From a virus: a DNA stretch of 25,589 nucleotides. Each line of letters opens with the position of its first letter. The first letter of the stretch is position 1. Shown in pieces: positions 12,805-21,181 of this stretch. A model generated the notes under the pieces. The model worked only from the letters and a program-made list of their open reading frames with translations. It was not told the origin of the DNA and ran no database searches. Made by a program: the position numbers and the translations under genes. The stretch covers positions 1 to 25,589 of the IMG/VR virus record IMGVR_UViG_3300024352_000082. One strand, written 5' to 3'.

Positions 12805-14184
12805 TTACTTCCCCTTGAGGACTTTGGCCGCTGCACCGGCACCGAAGACCGCATCAAACTGCTCAGCAGTACCCTGACCAGCCCGCAGCGCCTGAATCGC
12901 AGCAGCGGGAATGTTGGCCGTGCTTGCACCAGCACCTGGTTGGCGCTTGGGTACCACGATGGGTTCGGTGGTGATGCCAGTACCTTCGAGGGCAGCAGCG
13001 GGAATTTGCTTGACCCGAGAGTTCCACGACTCTGCGCTCTTTTCGGCCGCGAGGCGCGACAGACGGGCCAGTTCGGACAGCGACTTGGCGTCGTAGCTGA
13101 GTTGACCAGCTTTTGCCTTTTCCAAGAAGTCTCGGTCGGCGTTGGTGAAGCCTTGGCCTGCGCCGAGGTTGGACGACTTGATGGCACCCAGCGTTGTCTC
13201 GGCCAGCGAGGACACCAGCACCTCGGTGTTCTTGATCTTCTCCGAGTCGGTACCACCGGCCAGATTAAGCGCCTTGGCGATCTGCAACCGGGCATTTGCA
13301 CCAGTGCCGGTGATAACCTTACCGGTCGAGATCAGGTCCATGACGCGATCCGCAGTTGCCGCAGCTTCCGGTGCCTTCTCGGCAGCGGCCAACTTGGCAG
13401 CATCTTGATCAGCGATCAGGCCACCGAAACGCTCACCGTACTTCTTCTCGGTACTGACGTTGACGTTGGTGGCACCAGCCTTGGCAATCCGAGACTTTTG
13501 AGCCTCGACAGCGGCAGGCAGTGGTACATCGGCGTAGGTGCCCACGGTGGTTGGCGCACCGCCCAGACCCGGCAACTGGATCACTTGGCGCTGGCCGCTT
13601 TGGTCGATGACCTGCGTCGTGGGTTTGTTCAGTTCCATGAACTTCTCAGTACCCAGCTTCGACTGTGCGATCAGTTGAGCAAAAGCCTGCGGACCTTTGG
13701 CAATGGCATCATTGATGCGTCCAAGAGACTGCTCGGCAGTGATACCCCGGGACTTCAGCACGGGACCAAGCACTGGATCAGCGTGATTGGCCTGATGCCA
13801 TGCCAAATACTGCTGGGGCGCATTGGGGTCCATCGGGTCGATGGTGTCGAGGAACGAGCGCGACTGCTTCAGTTTGGCGTCCACCAGTTCGGTGTCGGCC
13901 TTCATCGTTTCGCGGCGCGTTTTCACAAAGTCAGAATAACCTTTGAGGTCACCAGCTTTCAGCAGCGCGTTGGCGATGGCCGTGTCGTCGCTTCCTGCTT
14001 GCGCAAGAGCGTTGGTGCGGGCGATGTCTTTGGCCTCGGCGCGTTGAGCAGCGCCCAGTTGGTATTGAGCCAACTGATTTTGGTTTTGGGCACTCTGGAT
14101 CGCGGCCACACGACCGTACTGAGCCAGTGGGTCTTGGAGTTCGATCCCTCGAACTCCCATTGCGATTGCGGGGTTGATGGGCAT
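12805..14184 (-). CDS. Helical internal virion protein
   Basis: A 459-residue protein rich in Ala, Gln and Lys. The first ~70 residues (LAQYGRVAAIQSAQNQNQLA...) are a long amphipathic helix as in many podovirus ejection proteins. The middle contains a domain with KKYGERFGGLIADQDAAKLAAAEKAPEAAATADRV, helical. The ATG follows AAGGAGTTCAC. It lies between the 240-residue gp7-like and the 646-residue proteins, suggesting an ejection complex of three. No enzymatic motif, such as a lytic transglycosylase, was recognised. Confidence 0.7.
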   Translation of the reverse strand: MPINPAIAMGVRGIELQDPLAQYGRVAAIQSAQNQNQLAQYQLGAAQRAEAKDIARTNALAQAGSDDTAIANALLKAGDLKGYSDFVKTRRETMKADTELVDAKLKQSRSFLDTIDPMDPNAPQQYLAWHQANHADPVLGPVLKSRGITAEQSLGRINDAIAKGPQAFAQLIAQSKLGTEKFMELNKPTTQVIDQSGQRQVIQLPGLGGAPTTVGTYADVPLPAAVEAQKSRIAKAGATNVNVSTEKKYGERFGGLIADQDAAKLAAAEKAPEAAATADRVMDLISTGKVITGTGANARLQIAKALNLAGGTDSEKIKNTEVLVSSLAETTLGAIKSSNLGAGQGFTNADRDFLEKAKAGQLSYDAKSLSELARLSRLAAEKSAESWNSRVKQIPAAALEGTGITTEPIVVPKRQPGAGASTANIPAAAIQALRAGQGTAEQFDAVFGAGAAAKVLKGK

Positions 14185-14193
14185 GTGAACTCC

Positions 14194-14916
14194 TTACAGA
14201 CGACCGCCACCCAACGAATAATCCGGGCTGAACGAATAATCCGTGGTCGGTGTGTACCCTGTTGACGCAGCAGCCGTTGGGGAACGTAACGCATTGAGCA
14301 TGTTCTGCCCCTGCGAATAATTCAGATAGGTGCCCAGACCTTGAGTGAGTGCGTTTGCACCACCCACATATCCAGAAGCCCGGGCAGCAGCACCACTCAT
14401 TTGAGTTTCGCCGATGTTGGCCGCAGTGCGCATGCCAGCTTCACCAATCTGCTGCGCAGTCGTTTGACCAACCCCTGCGAGGGATTGCAGAGGTCCAAGA
14501 CGTGCAGCGCGTTCGGCCTGATACCGATTGAAAGCATTTTGATACTCCTGCGAACCAAGGTCTTGACCGAATCGCTGGATGCCTTTGAGCGTGGCACCCG
14601 AGAGCAGTCCACCACGGGCCGCAGCCGACCGCTCCAGCGCCTTCATGCCTTCGGACATGCGGAACCCATAACCCGGATCAGCCTGAAACTGCGGCATACC
14701 GAAAGTCTGGTAATCGGTCAACGGAATCAGTTTATTGAGCGCCTGTTCCCCGGCTTTGCGCCACGGTTCGGACAGTTCAACCTGCCGTTCAAACATGCGT
14801 TCCTGACCCTCGGCGGCGCGATCAGCAGCAGCAGCCTGAGTTCCGGCTGCGCTGCGTGATGCGCTTGCCCCGATAAGAGAACTGCCGACAACGGCACCAG
14901 CAACCCAAAAAGTCAT
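14194..14916 (-). CDS. DNA transfer/ejection protein, P22 gp7-like
   Basis: A 240-residue protein with a short N-terminal hydrophobic stretch (FWVAGAVVGSSLIGASAS, about 3-20), then a helical region (AADRAAEGQERMFERQVELSEPWRKAGEQALNKL) and repeated Ala/Gly/Gln-rich helices. Layout and place match small ejection proteins of short-tailed phages. The ATG overlaps the cupin stop (ATGA). Function by analogy only. Confidence 0.65.
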   Translation of the reverse strand: MTFWVAGAVVGSSLIGASASRSAAGTQAAAADRAAEGQERMFERQVELSEPWRKAGEQALNKLIPLTDYQTFGMPQFQADPGYGFRMSEGMKALERSAAARGGLLSGATLKGIQRFGQDLGSQEYQNAFNRYQAERAARLGPLQSLAGVGQTTAQQIGEAGMRTAANIGETQMSGAAARASGYVGGANALTQGLGTYLNYSQGQNMLNALRSPTAAASTGYTPTTDYSFSPDYSLGGGRL

Positions 14917-15380
14917 GGCTGCACCTCGATTTCTTTGTGTTTGACCTGATTACCGAGACTGTACATCGAATCGGGTTCTACCTCAACCAATTCGGCCTCG
15001 GCTTCCTCGACAGATGTCGCCTCGATGGCGTGGAATGTCATGCAAAGCGCGTCCGTTACTGCATAGACTGCCCGCTTTGTCCCGGGTTTACTTTGAAACA
15101 AGTGAGGCCCGGTGACCTCTTGCACATTCCCCTCACCGTCCGTGATCGCAACGGTTCCCGACACGATGAGGTAAAAGTGTTCTTTTTTGTGGACTGCGCC
15201 GACCACCAACACCCCGGCATGACGAAACACTTCCCGGCAGTACATCCCGCCGTGGAAATAGTGTTTGGTCTGGGGTTCGTATTGCGGCAGCTTGGACAAC
15301 TCCTGCTGCAAGGTTTCCACCTTCTGCCGCATCATCTGCGGCGGCGCAACCTCGAACCCCTTACCGTAGGTTATTTTCAC
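14913..15380 (-). CDS. Cupin-fold virion-associated protein
   Basis: A 155-residue protein. Residues about 40-125 form a single cupin: GMYCREVFRHAGVLVVGAVHKKEHFYLIVSGTVAIT, then PHLFQSKPGTKRAVYA...ALCMTFHAI. H64 and H68 with E67 lie where cupin motif 1 places metal ligands. Phage cupins of this type sit among tail genes; their substrate is unknown. Start is GTG at 15380 after GAGGTG, overlapping the upstream stop (GTGA). The C-terminal 30 residues are acidic. Confidence 0.7.
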   Translation of the reverse strand: MKITYGKGFEVAPPQMMRQKVETLQQELSKLPQYEPQTKHYFHGGMYCREVFRHAGVLVVGAVHKKEHFYLIVSGTVAITDGEGNVQEVTGPHLFQSKPGTKRAVYAVTDALCMTFHAIEATSVEEAEAELVEVEPDSMYSLGNQVKHKEIEVQP

Positions 15381-15715
15381 TGGGTCACCTCACGCCCACT
15401 GACGCGCATGTTGATGGCGCTGGCGGTCCCGGCCAGCGTCGAGATGAAGTCGCCAGGATTCAAAACCTGACCCACCAGTTCCGGGAACGTGTAGACCTCG
15501 GACGGCTGGAGCGTCTTGGTCTTGGTGATCAAGTTCTGGTTGCCAGCGGACCCGGCGACCGTGACGAGGTTCACCGAGATCGTGGCGGCGGTGCCGCTGT
15601 AATTGGTCGCGGTGAACTTGTCGATGATGGTCGTCACGTTGGTGGCCGTGTACTGCGTGGTCTGCACGTTTTCGACGGTCTTGCCGGGGACGAGGTTTTT
15701 GACAGTGACTGCCAT
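15377..15715 (-). CDS. Small beta-rich structural protein
   Basis: A 112-residue Thr/Val-rich protein, apparently all beta (TATNVTTIIDKFTATNYSGTAATISVNLV). Its composition and place among tail genes suggest a virion component. AAGGAGAAACCCT precedes the ATG. No family recognised with certainty. Confidence 0.65.
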   Translation of the reverse strand: MAVTVKNLVPGKTVENVQTTQYTATNVTTIIDKFTATNYSGTAATISVNLVTVAGSAGNQNLITKTKTLQPSEVYTFPELVGQVLNPGDFISTLAGTASAINMRVSGREVTQ

Positions 15716-15726
15716 AGGGTTTCTCC

Positions 15727-17040
15727 TTATTCGAGTTGCAGTGCGTTGTTGGAATCGTACTGCGTCATCACCCAGTTCGTCCCATCGGACACGAGGGTAG
15801 CGTTGGCTCCGGCCACGGCTTCGAGGATGGCGGTGGTCGCAGACCCACCGGCCAGCGGCACCACATTACTCGAAGCTGACACAAGGGTCTGGGCTTGGTA
15901 GTTTTGGAAGTGCAATTCGCGGCCAGTGTTGGTGCTGGCGCTGGGCAGCGTCACCGTACAGGATGACCCCGACTTGTTGTTGATCAGCCACTTTTCACCA
16001 GCAGCCACCGTGAAGTTGGTGGTCTTGGTTGCCGGTGCCGTGGCAGTTCCAGCCACCACGGACGATGCGGGCACATTCTCCCACCGCTGCTGCACCGAGT
16101 CGTATTGAAGCAGGTCGCCATTGGCAAGCCCGCTGATCTCGACGTTGCTGTCCGTAGCACCCAAGGCCGAGCCAAACGTGGGACGCACGAACAATGACCC
16201 ATTGGATGCAGCATTGATTACCGAGGCCACGATAACCTTGGGGTTGGGCGCTGTGGGTACGTTTTTGGTCAGACCCCCGGGTACAGCCGGGTTGTAATAC
16301 AGAATTTGACCATCAACCCAAGCCTCTGCGCCGCCCGTGGTGTTGATGCCGCGCACCAGACCAAACCACGTCACGTAGCCCCAGCCGTTGTTGGCGATGT
16401 CTTGGGTGGCGACACCCATGATGTACTCGTTCTGGGTGGCTGTCAGCCCGGTGGCTGGGGCACCTTTGAGCGCACCAGACGCGCCCACGGTGCCAGTGAA
16501 CATGACGACCTGACCATTGGTGATGGCTGCGTCAGCTTTGATGCGGTAATAGGTTTCTTCACCGATCTGCTGGACAACGCCGCCGCTGTCTTCCATGACG
16601 AGGTTGAGCGTCTTGATACCGTCTGCATCGTCCCAGTACAGGGTGCCGTGGGCGTTCGCCCCCGTAGGCATTCCCGATGGGGTCGTGTCAAACTGCAACC
16701 ACGGCACGTTGTCCTGCTGAAGCTGGCTCATGGTGCCCAATTCGGGCCGCACCTGCACCTCAAGCGCCTCGATCTGCTTGCGCAGTTCCGCGATCTGCTC
16801 GATGGTGCTTTCGGTCGATGGGCGCAGGTTTTCGCTGGCCTTGTCCACGATGGCGTTGATCTCGTCAACCGTGAGCATCGGCGGGCCTTTTTGCACGTCA
16901 TCGAGCGACACCGTGCTGCCGCCCGCTGTTTGGAACAGCGACAGGAAGAACATGTACCACTCACGCGAAACCGTGCCAGTGCGCGGGTCGATAAATGCGA
17001 CCCGTGGCGGCGTGATTGGTACGTTCAACGGATTAGGCAT
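15727..17040 (-). CDS. Tail protein / fibre-like structural protein
   Basis: A 437-residue protein. The start PPRVAFIDPRTGTVSREWYMFFLSLF (about 12-37) is a recurring N-terminal motif of phage tail proteins of this genome type. A coiled-coil (about 78-102, ESTIEQIAELRKQIEALEVQV) follows, then Gly/Thr-rich beta repeats and a C-terminus (GANATLVSDGTNWVMTQY) typical of phage tail-knob or fibre ends. Probably a trimeric tail or neck appendage. It overlaps the gp10-like gene by 8 bp and has a weak ribosome site, so translation is probably coupled. Confidence 0.7.
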   Translation of the reverse strand: MPNPLNVPITPPRVAFIDPRTGTVSREWYMFFLSLFQTAGGSTVSLDDVQKGPPMLTVDEINAIVDKASENLRPSTESTIEQIAELRKQIEALEVQVRPELGTMSQLQQDNVPWLQFDTTPSGMPTGANAHGTLYWDDADGIKTLNLVMEDSGGVVQQIGEETYYRIKADAAITNGQVVMFTGTVGASGALKGAPATGLTATQNEYIMGVATQDIANNGWGYVTWFGLVRGINTTGGAEAWVDGQILYYNPAVPGGLTKNVPTAPNPKVIVASVINAASNGSLFVRPTFGSALGATDSNVEISGLANGDLLQYDSVQQRWENVPASSVVAGTATAPATKTTNFTVAAGEKWLINNKSGSSCTVTLPSASTNTGRELHFQNYQAQTLVSASSNVVPLAGGSATTAILEAVAGANATLVSDGTNWVMTQYDSNNALQLE

Positions 17041-18466
17041 TCGTCGGACTCACGAGCAGTTCTGCACCCATGACGGCGATCTTCACAGGGTCGGTGCCCG
17101 ACACCTCGTACACCCGGTCACGAATCTTCATGGTCATGCCCAGACGCCGCCAGATGGCGCGGCGGTAGAACTCACCGATCTTGCCGATGCTGACCCAGTG
17201 TTCGCTGGACCATGTATGACCGCCGTCATCGCTCCAACGCAGCATGACCTGCGGGTCGCTGCCTTGGCCGAGGTTTAGGCCCACGCCAGTCTCCAGATCG
17301 AGTTGGAGGCTGTGCTGTGCGGTGCGCTTGAGATTGTTTTGACCGGTGGGCAACGCCCTCCACGACCGCAGCCACTTCTGGATGCTGCCGTTGTCCGAGA
17401 AGTCGTCAAGGTCAAAGGCGTAGATGTTGCCGTTCTGGTAGTCGCCCACCAAAACTTCGCTGTTGAAGAACACTTGGCAGTTGCTGCGGTGGCGGGTGAA
17501 CTCGCCGTTGGCGAACCCGGCCCGCTCGTGCCACGCCTGAGTCGCCACATCGTAGACCCATGTGGCGTTGGCGCTGGGGAAAATCAGCACGTAGAAGCTG
17601 TGGCCGTCCTGCTGGTAGGTGTACCCGATGGCGTCCGACAGATTGCCGTACTGCTGGATTTGCCACTCGATTGCGTGGGTCGAGATGCGCTGACCCGTGT
17701 AGCCGTTGGCCCGGTAGACGATGCCCTGACCCCGAGCGTCCTGACCGAGCCAGAACAGACCATTGTCCATTTTGGCAATCGAGTACGCCGCCACGCAGCC
17801 GAGTTCGTTGAACGCGCCTTGGATGCGGGAAAGGGGGAAGTCAGCGTTGCCGCTGTTGTACCAGACCTCGACCGAGTTGGTGCCGTAGACCCACACCTCG
17901 CGGTGGTCCACGATGATGCCGACCACGCCGTCCGGGGAACCTTCGGCCGAGGCAAAGTCGAGGGGATCAACACTTGTACCGTCCAGCAGCGCGGTCACCC
18001 AGATTTTTTGGCTGTTTGGTTCGTTGAACACGAAGTAGCCGTCCAGATAACCCACGGTCACAGCACCCGGGAAGTCGCTGTCCGTGATCTGCTGGAAGAC
18101 GTTGGTCTGGGCGTTGTAGATGTAGCTGGGGCCGTTGCAGGCCACGAACAACTGGATGCCGTTGTCAGCCATGCTGACCGGACCATCGACGCCTGCGACC
18201 GTGCCGATGGTGGTCACGGTGTAACCGGAGTCCACCTTGTACAGCTTGTCGCGGCTGACCACGTACATGTTGCCGCCGTACTGCCACAGGCCACGAATCG
18301 GCCCAGAACCAACGGTCAGTTTGAACTTGAGACCGGGGGCGCGGTTCAGAAACGCAGGCTCCTTGCCACCCTCGGGAATGATCTCGGGGAACAAGTTGAC
18401 CATGCGGGCATCCGCAGCGTTGACGCTGCGGGCCACGTAGGTAGAGCCGAGAATGGGCGTCTTCAT
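17033..18466 (-). CDS. P22 gp10-like tail hub / DNA stabilisation protein
   Basis: A 477-residue protein resembling the packaged-DNA stabilisation protein gp10 of P22-like phages: N-terminal GSTYVARSVNAADARMVNLFPEIIPEGGKEPAFLNRAPGL, then propeller-like blades with repeated GY/WY motifs. It should close the portal after gp4 and form the tail hub. It is encoded immediately after the gp4-like gene (TGATG overlap), as in P22-like tail modules. Confidence 0.8.
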   Translation of the reverse strand: MKTPILGSTYVARSVNAADARMVNLFPEIIPEGGKEPAFLNRAPGLKFKLTVGSGPIRGLWQYGGNMYVVSRDKLYKVDSGYTVTTIGTVAGVDGPVSMADNGIQLFVACNGPSYIYNAQTNVFQQITDSDFPGAVTVGYLDGYFVFNEPNSQKIWVTALLDGTSVDPLDFASAEGSPDGVVGIIVDHREVWVYGTNSVEVWYNSGNADFPLSRIQGAFNELGCVAAYSIAKMDNGLFWLGQDARGQGIVYRANGYTGQRISTHAIEWQIQQYGNLSDAIGYTYQQDGHSFYVLIFPSANATWVYDVATQAWHERAGFANGEFTRHRSNCQVFFNSEVLVGDYQNGNIYAFDLDDFSDNGSIQKWLRSWRALPTGQNNLKRTAQHSLQLDLETGVGLNLGQGSDPQVMLRWSDDGGHTWSSEHWVSIGKIGEFYRRAIWRRLGMTMKIRDRVYEVSGTDPVKIAVMGAELLVSPTNA

Positions 18467-19179
18467 CAGAAGTTACCAGCGTAGATGTTGAACCGTTGCT
18501 TGTTCGCCACGATGCCGTAGGGCAGGCTCATGATGTCGTTCGGATTGTTGATCCGCTTGAGGTTGCGCTTGCTGGTCATGGCGATGCGCTGGACCTGCGG
18601 TGACGGCTCAACACCGAACTCGGGGGCGATTTCCATCGCCAAGTTGTAGGTGAAGGCCCGCATGTACCCGGGCGGGAAGTGCAACTCGGTTGCCAGCGTG
18701 GCAGGCTGCGACAGTTCTTCAACCGAGATGAAGTGCCACTCAAGCGTCTGGGTCGGCTTGGGGTAAATGTACATCTCGACGTTGGGGAACGTCTCGTTGA
18801 CGAAGATCACCTGCGGGAAGGTAGACGTGGCCGTCTTGACCGCGATGCCGTTGTACTGGTCTTGGTTGATGAACTTGATACCGTACGACACGCCGCTGGG
18901 GGCGCGGTAGTACGTGGCGTCATCGAGCAGCACGGGGCGGTTGCCCACGAAGTCACCAGACGGGCCGAGGGTTCGCTTGATCTCGCCGGAAGGCCAGTTG
19001 AAAATTTGATCTTGGGTGGCGAAGACCGACAGTCGCTCGGTGTTCCACGAGTCGATCATCTGGTTCATCGCCACGAGGGCGTCTTGGCTGGTCGCAGCCG
19101 AGGGAGTTTCGCCTTCAGCTAGTACACCAAGTAGGCGCAATGCCCGATTGATCTGATCGCCTGCGGTGTACGTAGCCAT
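18466..19179 (-). CDS. P22 gp4-like tail accessory protein
   Basis: A 237-residue protein with DQINRALRLLGVLAEGETPSA at about 8-28 and NQMIDSWNTERLSVFA at about 39-54, the N-terminal helical region seen in P22 gp4-type head-completion proteins, followed by a beta-rich body and a C-terminal helix. It would bind the portal as the first tail factor. P22 gp4 also has muramidase activity, but I cannot see an active site here. AAGGAAAATGAC precedes the ATG. Confidence 0.8.
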   Translation of the reverse strand: MATYTAGDQINRALRLLGVLAEGETPSAATSQDALVAMNQMIDSWNTERLSVFATQDQIFNWPSGEIKRTLGPSGDFVGNRPVLLDDATYYRAPSGVSYGIKFINQDQYNGIAVKTATSTFPQVIFVNETFPNVEMYIYPKPTQTLEWHFISVEELSQPATLATELHFPPGYMRAFTYNLAMEIAPEFGVEPSPQVQRIAMTSKRNLKRINNPNDIMSLPYGIVANKQRFNIYAGNF

Positions 19180-19180
19180 G

Positions 19181-19429
19181 TCATTTTCCTTCGGATTCGT
19201 CGCTTGCCGAAGTCAGAAACGAGGGGACTTCGTTGGGCTGTTCGATGGGTTGTTCGGTCACTTTGCGGGTGTACTTGCGCTTGGGCGCTTCAGTTACCGG
19301 CTCGGGTGCCACCTCGACGGGCGTGTCAGGATTGTACTCGGTCCAACCGTTTTTGACATCCTGTTCCATCTCCAATTCGTTGATGGCAACTTTGGCACCG
19401 TGGATGGGGTGTACGAGAACTACGTTCAT
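19181..19429 (-). CDS. Small protein with disordered tail, unknown function
   Basis: An 82-residue product. The N-terminal VVLVHPIHGAKVAINELEMEQDVKNGWTEYNP looks like a small conserved domain found in capsid/neck operons; the rest is Pro/Glu/Lys-rich with KRKYTRK. I chose ATG 19429, which has TGGAGATTCAC upstream, over ATG 19441. Located between decoration and gp4-like genes. Confidence 0.65.
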   Translation of the reverse strand: MNVVLVHPIHGAKVAINELEMEQDVKNGWTEYNPDTPVEVAPEPVTEAPKRKYTRKVTEQPIEQPNEVPSFLTSASDESEGK

Positions 19430-19444
19430 GTGAATCTCCATGTG

Positions 19445-19468
19445 GAAACGGGGCCGAAGCCCCGTTTC
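19445..19468 (-). terminator. UUCG-loop hairpin (weak terminator or RNA-processing element)
   Basis: GAAACGGGGC-CGAA-GCCCCGTTTC is a perfect 10-bp stem; read on the minus strand its loop is C(UUCG)G, an extra-stable tetraloop. There is no clear U-run after it, so it may act as an attenuator or mRNA-stabilising hairpin after the 19485 gene. Confidence 0.5.
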
Positions 19469-19484
19469 GTTTGCCGATCAGCAA

Positions 19485-19898
19485 TTAACCGCGACGATAC
19501 AGGGTCCAAGCGCCGCTGCCGGTCTTACGGGCGCGGAACAGTTGGGCAGTACCAGCGGTAGCTGCAACGGTCATCAGACCGACCAGAGTCCAGCCAGTGC
19601 CAGCGACCAGCGTGATAACGCCGGAGCCGGAACCGTCCACGTTGACCACGGAGAAGTCAAACGTGATGCCGGGCTTGTCTGCATTGAGCAGGGTGTTTTC
19701 CAGATCGGTAACCGTGGGCAGCGTGTAGCTGGCCGCAGACGAACCCGGCGAACCGAGCAAAGTGCCGTTGAGCACTTGCGCGGGCGTCAGGGTTGCAGTC
19801 ACGGTTGCCGTTGCGGGCACCGGGGTAACGAAGAAGTCGGTTTCATTGATGTTGCCATCGCCGATTTGATAACCACCACCACCATTAGGGAGAGCCAT
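19485..19898 (-). CDS. Putative capsid decoration protein
   Basis: A 137-residue Gly/Thr/Ala-rich, beta-type protein (MALPNGGGGYQIGDGN..., ending KTGSGAWTLYRRG) directly downstream of the coat gene, the usual place of decoration or head-stabilising proteins. AAAGGAAATTATC precedes the ATG. It is flanked on both sides by hairpins with the same 14-bp core. Confidence 0.6.
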   Translation of the reverse strand: MALPNGGGGYQIGDGNINETDFFVTPVPATATVTATLTPAQVLNGTLLGSPGSSAASYTLPTVTDLENTLLNADKPGITFDFSVVNVDGSGSGVITLVAGTGWTLVGLMTVAATAGTAQLFRARKTGSGAWTLYRRG

Positions 19899-19924
19899 GA
19901 TAATTTCCTTTGAGAATGAAGTTC

Positions 19925-19948
19925 AGAAAAGAGGGGCCGAAGCCCCTC
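19925..19948 (-). terminator. Terminator after the coat gene
   Basis: On the minus strand GAGGGGC-TTCG-GCCCCTC is a 7-bp stem with C(UUCG)G loop followed by TTTTCT. It starts 9 bp after the coat stop. It would lower expression of the downstream tail genes relative to coat protein. Confidence 0.7.
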
Positions 19949-19956
19949 GGTTCAGA

Positions 19957-21165
19957 TTAGCCCCACATGCGGCAGGCCATCTGCGGACGGATCGTGTTGT
20001 AGCCGTACAGAACGTCAACACGGCAGGGCATCCGGTCGTTGTTGATGTCGTACTGGCGCACAACGCGCAGGCTGATGCCATTGTGAACGGCACGGCTAGC
20101 CATGTCCACGCCTTGCGGCAGCAGCAGGTCAGCGGTGGCGAACGCGATGGCGTCACGGTGGTAGGCCAGGTTCTGAGCGTAGGTCTGACCGGAAGCGCCG
20201 GTGAAAGTCACGGCCTTGCTGTTACCCGGCAGGCTCACGACAGTCGCCAGAGCGTTGCTGCCGGAGTACATCGGGGCAACGGTGATGTCGCCAGCGCCAG
20301 AGCCGTTCAGGGTCACGTCAGCCAGAGCGACGAACTGGAACAGCGAACCGGTGGACTCGCGGGTCTGGGGGTTGGCAGCGAAGCAGCCGTCCACGGTGAA
20401 CACGTCACCAGCCTTCACGGTAGCGCCGTTGCCAGCACCAGTGATGGAGATGGTGGTAGCGCCTTCGGTCGTCACAGCAGCGGAGGTCGTGCCGCCGGTA
20501 GCGGTACGGGTGCCCACGGTGAACGACTTGATGGACTGGCTCATGTTCACTTCGTCATAGCCCAGAACCTGCTCGCCCATCATGCCGTTCTTGAACTGGC
20601 GGGAGATCACGTCTTGGGGGTTGAAGAAGCCAGACAGGCCGTTCACCAGAGCAGCGTTGGCGGCGGGGTTCACGGTCAGGAAGCGAGGAGCCATCGTGGC
20701 GGCGTTCTCGTTCAGCTTCTGCTGGGCTTGCAGCATCACCAGAGCGGTGCTGGGGGCCGAGCCGGGGGTGCCGACAGAGTTACCGATCAGTTTGAATGCG
20801 TTGGCAACGTCAGCGTCCACGGTGGAGGCCAACTGGCTGATACGAGGCTTCAGAACACGCTCTGCGAAGTCGTCCAACTGCATGGTCAGTTCGGCAGAGG
20901 TGAAGTTGATGCCAACGTGCTTCTGCGAGGCCACAGTCAGGGTGGTGTACTGTTCGTTGTCGTCCTGAGCTTGCAGGGCGGCACCGTCAGTCACCAGAGC
21001 GCGGTCGGGCAGACGGATACGCAGGGTAGAACCGATCTTGGCACCTTCAACAGCGAAGCTGTCGTCGTACTGGCGGTTCACGTTGCGGGTGATCACGAGG
21101 TTGTTCTCCAGAATTTCCAGAGATTTGCGCGTGATCATGTCAATGGTAAGAAGGCTGTTTGCCAT
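19957..21165 (-). CDS. Major capsid protein, P22 coat-like
   Basis: A 402-residue protein with the start MANSLLTIDMITRKSLEILENNLVI... and EGAKIGSTLRIRLPDRALVTDGAAL typical of P22 gp5-family coat proteins. Length fits the family (P22 about 430). An inserted Gly/Thr-rich region (about 215-330) corresponds to the I-domain position. Located between scaffold and decoration genes, as expected. The ribosome site is weak (AGGA). Forms the T-number shell around the scaffold core. Confidence 0.85.
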   Translation of the reverse strand: MANSLLTIDMITRKSLEILENNLVITRNVNRQYDDSFAVEGAKIGSTLRIRLPDRALVTDGAALQAQDDNEQYTTLTVASQKHVGINFTSAELTMQLDDFAERVLKPRISQLASTVDADVANAFKLIGNSVGTPGSAPSTALVMLQAQQKLNENAATMAPRFLTVNPAANAALVNGLSGFFNPQDVISRQFKNGMMGEQVLGYDEVNMSQSIKSFTVGTRTATGGTTSAAVTTEGATTISITGAGNGATVKAGDVFTVDGCFAANPQTRESTGSLFQFVALADVTLNGSGAGDITVAPMYSGSNALATVVSLPGNSKAVTFTGASGQTYAQNLAYHRDAIAFATADLLLPQGVDMASRAVHNGISLRVVRQYDINNDRMPCRVDVLYGYNTIRPQMACRMWG

Positions 21166-21181
21166 GATTGAAATGTCCTAA

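Noticed and set aside
12678-13301. 207-codon alternative minus-strand ORF overlapping two virion genes
   Set aside because: It is out of frame with both well-supported genes, has no ribosome site and is Arg/Pro/Ser-rich as expected of a shadow frame.
11635-14265. 876-codon plus-strand ORF opposite the virion genes
   Set aside because: GC-rich minus-strand genes with ribosome sites and abutting starts/stops occupy the region; the plus frame is compositionally a mirror of these genes.
17303-21171. Several long plus-strand ORFs opposite the tail and coat genes (for example 17303-18484 and 19897-21171)
   Set aside because: They are shadows of the gp10-like and coat genes caused by high GC at third positions.
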